From Paenibacillus sp. CC-CFT747 (GTDB taxonomy: Bacteria; Bacillota; Bacilli; Paenibacillales; NBRC-103111): a DNA stretch of 64,000 bases. The notes beneath the pieces were generated by a model. The model searched no databases, was not told the origin of the DNA, and saw only the letters and a list, made by a program, of their open reading frames with translations. Shown here in pieces: positions 59,421 through 64,000 of this stretch; within the stretch, counting starts at the first letter, position 1, and each line of letters starts with the position of its first letter. A program made the position numbers and the translations under genes. The DNA is taken from NCBI GenBank assembly GCA_030323305.1, contig CP106741.1:4339501-4403500 (forward strand), given 5' to 3'.

Positions 59421-60377
59421 ATGCGCAAGTGGTTCCAAAATGCCATTCAGCTGACGGAGAAGGGCGGGGGCGTGCTCCCGCTTCGCTTTACCGATGCGCA
59501 GCTGGAATTTTTCAAGGAACGGCCTCATTTGTTTAGATGTTACAACTCGGCGGGGATCAAGCTCGAGCTCATGACGGATTCCCCTTCCGTCTCCATGCGC
59601 TATCATGTCTCGCTCAAGCCGGGGACGACGGAGCAGCTTTATTTCGATCTCTATGTGGACGATGTACTGATCGGGTTTGAAGGGGATACGTTCACGGAGG
59701 AAGGGACGGGCGAGTGGAGCACGTCCCTGCCGATCGAAGCGGGACGTCCGCGTAAGCTGACGATTTATTTCCCGTATCTCGCGAGCGTGACGGTCCGGAC
59801 TTTGACGTTCGCGGAGGGAGCGGTCTGCGAGCCGGCCCCGTCCTATGAGCGAAATCTGCTGATGTTCGGCGACTCCATTACACAAGGGCTGAACGCCGTT
59901 CATCCGTCGCAAACGTATGCGGTTCAAGTGGCCCGCGGGTTGCGCATGAACCTGCTTAACCAGGCGGTCAGCGGCTTCGTCTTCCATCCGGACCTGATCG
60001 ATCCGAAGCTTCCGTACCGTCCGGACCTCGTCACGGTCGCCTACGGGACGAACGATTGGGCGCTCTGCGAGACACCGGAGCAGTTCGAGGAGCAGGCCGG
60101 TGCCTTCATTGGCAAACTGGCACGCCTATACCGGGATGTTCCCGTCGTGGTAATCTCGCCGATCTGGCGGTCCGACCTGACGGATCCGAAGCCCGCCGGG
60201 GCGTTCACGGACATCCATCGCACGCTTGAGAGAATCAGCGAGCGGGAAAACGTCCGATATTTAGACGGACTTGCCTTGACGCCGCATCACAACGACTATT
60301 TTGCCGACGGTCTGCATCCGAACGACCTCGGCTTCATGCATATGACGCTGGAGCTGCTGAAGCGGCTCCCCCGGTAG
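59421..60377 (+). CDS. SGNH/GDSL esterase with N-terminal beta-sandwich
   Basis: A 318-residue protein. The N-terminal 140 residues are a beta-sandwich (YFDLYVDDVLIGFEGDTFTE). The esterase domain has LLMFGDSITQG (GDS nucleophile Ser), VAYGTNDW (block III Asn) and the C-terminal FADGLHPNDLG with the Asp/His. This is the layout of sugar-deacetylating CE2-like esterases. No signal peptide, so it would deacetylate imported oligosaccharides. It lies between the propeller glycosidase and GH78. Confidence 0.82.
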   Translation: MRKWFQNAIQLTEKGGGVLPLRFTDAQLEFFKERPHLFRCYNSAGIKLELMTDSPSVSMRYHVSLKPGTTEQLYFDLYVDDVLIGFEGDTFTEEGTGEWSTSLPIEAGRPRKLTIYFPYLASVTVRTLTFAEGAVCEPAPSYERNLLMFGDSITQGLNAVHPSQTYAVQVARGLRMNLLNQAVSGFVFHPDLIDPKLPYRPDLVTVAYGTNDWALCETPEQFEEQAGAFIGKLARLYRDVPVVVISPIWRSDLTDPKPAGAFTDIHRTLERISERENVRYLDGLALTPHHNDYFADGLHPNDLGFMHMTLELLKRLPR

Positions 60378-60400
60378 CGGAAGAAAGCGGAGGGAAGCAT

Positions 60401-63054
60401 ATGGCACCGATTCAAATAGCTGCGCAGTGGACCGAGGGAAGGCAATGTCCCCTCGGACTCGATGCAAGGAGCCCGCGGTTCAGCTGGTCGTTCGCACCAT
60501 CCCCGAAACACGCCCGGAAGCAGACGGCTTACCGGATCGTCGTAGGAACAACCGAAAACGGGAGCGACGCCTGGGACAGCGGAGTCATTCGGAGCGCGGC
60601 CCATACGTCCATCAAGTATGAAGGAGCCGCGCTGCAGCCGAGACAGCACTATTACTGGCGCGTCACGGTATGGGACGAAGCGGGGGAGCCGGCCGAAAGC
60701 CCTACCGCCTTGTGGGAGACCGGCCAGCTGTCCGAGTCCTGCTGGACCGGACGCTGGATAGGGGAGCCCGAAGCCCATGCCGAGGAACAGGGAATGCCGC
60801 AGTTCCGGCGTGAGTTCCGGCTGAGCGGCCCGGTCCGCCGCGCGCGAGCTTATATCAGCGGCCTCGGCCACTACGAGCTGCGTCTGAACGGGAGCCGGGT
60901 CGGGGAATACGAACTAGATCCCGGCTGGACGAATTACGACAAGACCGTGCTGTATACGGTTTACGACGTCACCTCTCTGCTACAGCAAGGTGAGAACGCC
61001 GTCGGCATTTGGCTCGGCAATGGTTTCTTCCATGTGCCGGGCGGACGGTATACGAAGTTTAAAGACTCCTTCGGCCATCCGAGATGCCGGATGGATCTGG
61101 TCGTCGAGCACGAGGACGGCCGGACGGAAACGATCGGAACGGACGGAAGCTGGACCGTCAGCGCCAGTCCGCTCACGTTCTCCTGCATCTACGGCGGAGA
61201 AGACTACGACGCCCGTCTGGAGCAGGCCGGCTGGGACCAGCCGGGTTATGCCGAGGATGCCCGCTGGAGTCCGGCGGCGGAGGTGGAAGCGCCGGAAGGC
61301 CGGCTGCTTGCGCAGTCGGCGCCTCCGCTCAAGGTGATGCGCCGCTTTGCTCTAACCGGTGTGACGCAGCCGAAGCCCGGCACCTATGTGTTCGATCTCG
61401 GCCAGAACTTCTCCGGCTGGCCGGAGATATCCGTAAGCGGCCCAGCCGGCGCCCAGATCAAGCTGATCCCGGCGGAGATCCTGACGGAAGACGGACTCGC
61501 CAACCAGAAATGGTCGGGGGCTCCCTATGAGCTGAACTACACGTTAAAAGGCGACGGAGTGGAGGTCTGGCGGCCGCGCTTCACCTACTATGGCTTCCGC
61601 TACGTTCAGCTGGAAGGGGCCGCACCCTTTGGGCAAGAGGGTGCGGGAGCCGTTCCGGGACTTCCGGTGCTGCACGCCATCGTTGGCCAGATGATCTACC
61701 CGGACACTCCGGTCGTCGGCGGCTTCCGTTCCTCGGACGAGATGCTGAATCGGATTCACGAGATCATCGACTGGGCGATCTTGAGCAATATGAAGAGCGT
61801 CTTCACCGACTGCCCGCACCGCGAGAAGCTCGGTTGGCTCGAACAGGTTCACCTGCTCGGACCGTCCATCCTATTCAACTACGATGTGGAAGCTCTGTTC
61901 GGCAAAGTGCTGGACGATATCGCCGACGCGCAGAGGGAGGACGGACTCGTCCCGACGACCGCTCCGGAATACGTTGTGTTCAAGGAGCCGTGGCAAATGT
62001 TCCGCGACGCCACTGCATGGGGGGCACCTATGTGCTGACGGCGTGGGAGGTGCTTCAGCGCTACGGCAGCCGTGCCCTCCTGGAGCGCCATTATGACGGT
62101 ATGAAGCGCTATATCGATTATTTAACGAGCGGCGCCGACGGCCTTATCATTCGCGGGGGACTCGGGGACTGGTACGACATCGGACCGGAAGGTCCCGGCT
62201 TCGCGCAGAACACGCCGGTCCCGCTTGCCGAGACGGCGATCTATTACGGATTGACCGTCGTCATGGGTCAAATCGCCGTGCTGCTCGGACATTCCGATGA
62301 AGCGGAGGTCTTTGTGTCGCTTGCGGCATCGATCAAGGAAGCGTTCAACGAAGAATATTACGATTCCGGCAAGCGGACGTATGCCGGGGGCAGTGACTCT
62401 GCGCTGGCGATGCCTCTCGCGATTGGCCTCGCTCCAGAGGAGCATAGGACACACCTGCTTGAAAGTCTGGTGGGCAACATTGCGGGCCGCGATTACCAGA
62501 CGACCGCTGGCGACGTTGGCCACCGCTATGTCCTGCTGGCTCTGTCGAGAGCCGGGCGCTCGGACGTGATCTTCCGGATGACGCGCCCGACGGATAAACC
62601 GGGCTACGGCTATATCATCGCGAACGGAGCGACGACGCTGACCGAAGCGTGGGACGGGCCGACGGTCGGCAAGTCGCAGAACCATTTCATGCTGGGACAT
62701 ATCGAAGAATGGCTGTACAGCTCCCTCGCGGGATTGGATTATCGTTTCCGCCCGGAAGCCGGGCGGATGGAAGTGATCGTGAAGCCGGATATGGCGAACG
62801 ACCTCACCTGGGCGGAGGCCTGGTACGACCTGAGAGCGGGCCGGGCCAGCGTGCGCTGGGAGCGGGGCGAGGATGGCGCGGTCACGCTTGCGGCGGATAT
62901 CCCCGTGAACGCGGATGGGCTGATCTATGTTCCTGCAGAGGCGGCCAATAAGGTCAGCGGCGGAGGGGCCTCAGTAGAGCTTCTGCGCTTCAAGGACGGA
63001 TATGCAGTATACCGCACCGGCTCGGGAAGCTATACCTTCACCGGCCGGCTGTAA
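60401..63054 (+). CDS. GH78 alpha-L-rhamnosidase, one frame break
   Basis: A protein of about 884 residues with GH78 order: N-terminal sandwich domains (PRFSWSFAPSPKHARKQTAYR, part), the middle jelly roll (PKPGTYVFDLGQNFSGWPEI), and the alpha/alpha catalytic barrel with FTDCPHREKLGWLEQ and GLGDWYDIGPEGPG. In GH78 such Asp/Glu-rich regions line the site that removes terminal alpha-L-rhamnose. One G is missing in the run 62019-62024. No signal peptide, hence intracellular. Last gene of the glycosidase operon, terminated at 63090-63125. Confidence 0.88.
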
Positions 63055-63089
63055 GAATCGATGACCCGCTAAGCGGTGGAAACATGTGT

Positions 63090-63125
63090 GGGGGCCTCGC
63101 AATCACCGCGAAGGTTCCCCTTTTT
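63090..63125 (+). terminator. Terminator of the glycosidase operon
   Basis: GGGGGCCTCGC and GCGAAGGTTCCCC pair with one offset base, then TTTTT. Confidence 0.78.
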
Positions 63126-63230
63126 GTTGGACCTGCCAAGTGAAATTGCGGTGCGCGAGAAGCGAGGAACGCCCCTAAGGTTAAGCAGCGCCTCGATAGA
63201 GTTATTCATTCCGAAGGAGGACGAAGCGGC

Positions 63231-64000
63231 ATGCCAGACCGGCCCGGGAGGTATATCCCTTTTTCTTACAAAATGATGGTCCCCTATCTGCTGCTCGTCA
63301 TGATGACCGATATCATCGTCGGCTATTTTTCTTACCATTCGGCCGTACAATCCCGAACCGAGCTCGTCCAGGCGAACGCGGCCGGGGCGCTGCGGCAAAT
63401 GCGCGACAACACCCGCTACCAGATGGCGGATTTGCAAGCCGTTTCCGATTCTCTGTTCAGCAGTCCGTCCTACCAATCCTACCTGCAGGTGGCCGGCGAC
63501 CGTGCGGCGGTTTATGAAACGACCATGCGCGGCCTGCTGCCGCTAATGGAAACCCCGCTCAAGATGACGGCTCAAAACCTAAGAATGATCGTGTATGTGA
63601 CCAACAGCCGGATCGACGAAATTCACGGGAATTTGAACATGGACATTCAGGACAAAAGCTACGCCCTGCTGTCCATTAATCGGCTGTCCTCCCAGAGCTG
63701 GCACGCGGATATGGTCGCAAGCGGAGAAGACAACGTCTGGCGGCAAGTGGACAACGATGCGGAGTTTGGAAACCTGTCCCTCCTAAGAAAGCTGATTTCC
63801 TTTACGGACTACCAGACGGAGATCGGGTTTCTGCGCATTACGGTCCCGATGAAGGAGCTGTTTCATTCTCTGCTCATCTCGGGAATCAGCCAGGATTCCA
63901 TTATTCAAGTCGTCGATGAACGGGAGAACAGGGTGTTATTCTCGAACGCTCCGGACCGGGAGCTTTCCGCTAAGGACGGCCGGTTTCTGACGATAGCCGA
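63231..64000 (+). CDS. YesM-like sensor histidine kinase, N-terminal part (runs off the window)
   Basis: ATG 63231 after AAGGAGG, then open to the right edge in one frame (about 256 residues seen). It starts with a basic segment and a helix (YKMMVPYLLLVMMTDIIVGY), followed by an extracellular region containing VYVTNSRIDEI, SWHADMVASGEDNVWRQV and FGNLSLLRKLISF, as in YesM-type sensor kinases. The kinase core lies beyond 64000. It sits after the operon terminator and has no copy of the GTAAA operator, so it is probably a separate regulatory system. Confidence 0.75.
   Translation, partial: MPDRPGRYIPFSYKMMVPYLLLVMMTDIIVGYFSYHSAVQSRTELVQANAAGALRQMRDNTRYQMADLQAVSDSLFSSPSYQSYLQVAGDRAAVYETTMRGLLPLMETPLKMTAQNLRMIVYVTNSRIDEIHGNLNMDIQDKSYALLSINRLSSQSWHADMVASGEDNVWRQVDNDAEFGNLSLLRKLISFTDYQTEIGFLRITVPMKELFHSLLISGISQDSIIQVVDERENRVLFSNAPDRELSAKDGRFLTIA

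Overview
The window reads as chromosome of a moderately GC-rich, Gram-positive, spore-forming bacterium of the Paenibacillaceae. The evidence is the order of the division block (pgeF-ylmE-sepF-ylmG-ylmH-divIVA-ileS), a T-box in front of ileS, a PyrR attenuator in front of the pyr operon, a Spo0E-like protein, many small Bacillus/Paenibacillus families, and a carbohydrate locus run by YesM/YesN-type regulators with an LplA/B/C-type ABC importer. The genus is inferred from gene content and order only.

Layout. 1-3880: cell-division and housekeeping block. 3883-6998: isoleucine T-box and ileS. 7096-10572: yteA, lspA, an RluD-type synthase and a PatA-like aminotransferase. 10738-12600: dapH and its deacetylase partner on the minus strand; with the aminotransferase they could supply the acetylase branch of lysine/diaminopimelate synthesis. 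12768-21753: pyr operon (pyrR-B-C-carA-carB-pyrF-E) with promoter and PyrR attenuator. 21856-26788: small genes, a pgpA-like phosphatase, two tRNAs with CAT anticodons, an SLH-like secreted protein, a hydrolase, a holin-like gene and tRNA-Val(GAC). 27460-30087: four genes resembling a lipid-linked sugar module (GT2, DUF2304, SMR-like carrier, ArnT-like membrane glycosyltransferase). 30185-38178: mostly single genes (CBS, GNAT, MBL, CcdC, Spo0E-like, hydrolase, DUF1292, DUF1885, Gfo/Idh). 38493-42584: Orn/Lys/Arg decarboxylase and two MFS transporters. 42765-64000: a polysaccharide-utilisation locus: six-hairpin glycosidase, two permeases, YesM/YesN pair, solute-binding lipoprotein, GH95, GH106-like, a five-bladed-propeller glycosidase, SGNH esterase and GH78, then a second YesM-like kinase cut by the window end.

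Two observations dominate. First, three transcription units of the carbohydrate locus carry the same element: two direct GTAAA half-sites exactly 20 bp apart, a CACT block at fixed distance, and a -10-like hexamer 38-39 bp after the second half-site. This looks like the operator of the YesN-type regulator encoded in the locus. Second, about 28 reading frames break by the same event, the loss of one base, almost always in a homopolymer and usually G/C. Essential genes (ileS, carA, carB) are hit as often as others, so these are best read as sequence errors, and the affected genes are annotated here as whole genes with the break positions given.
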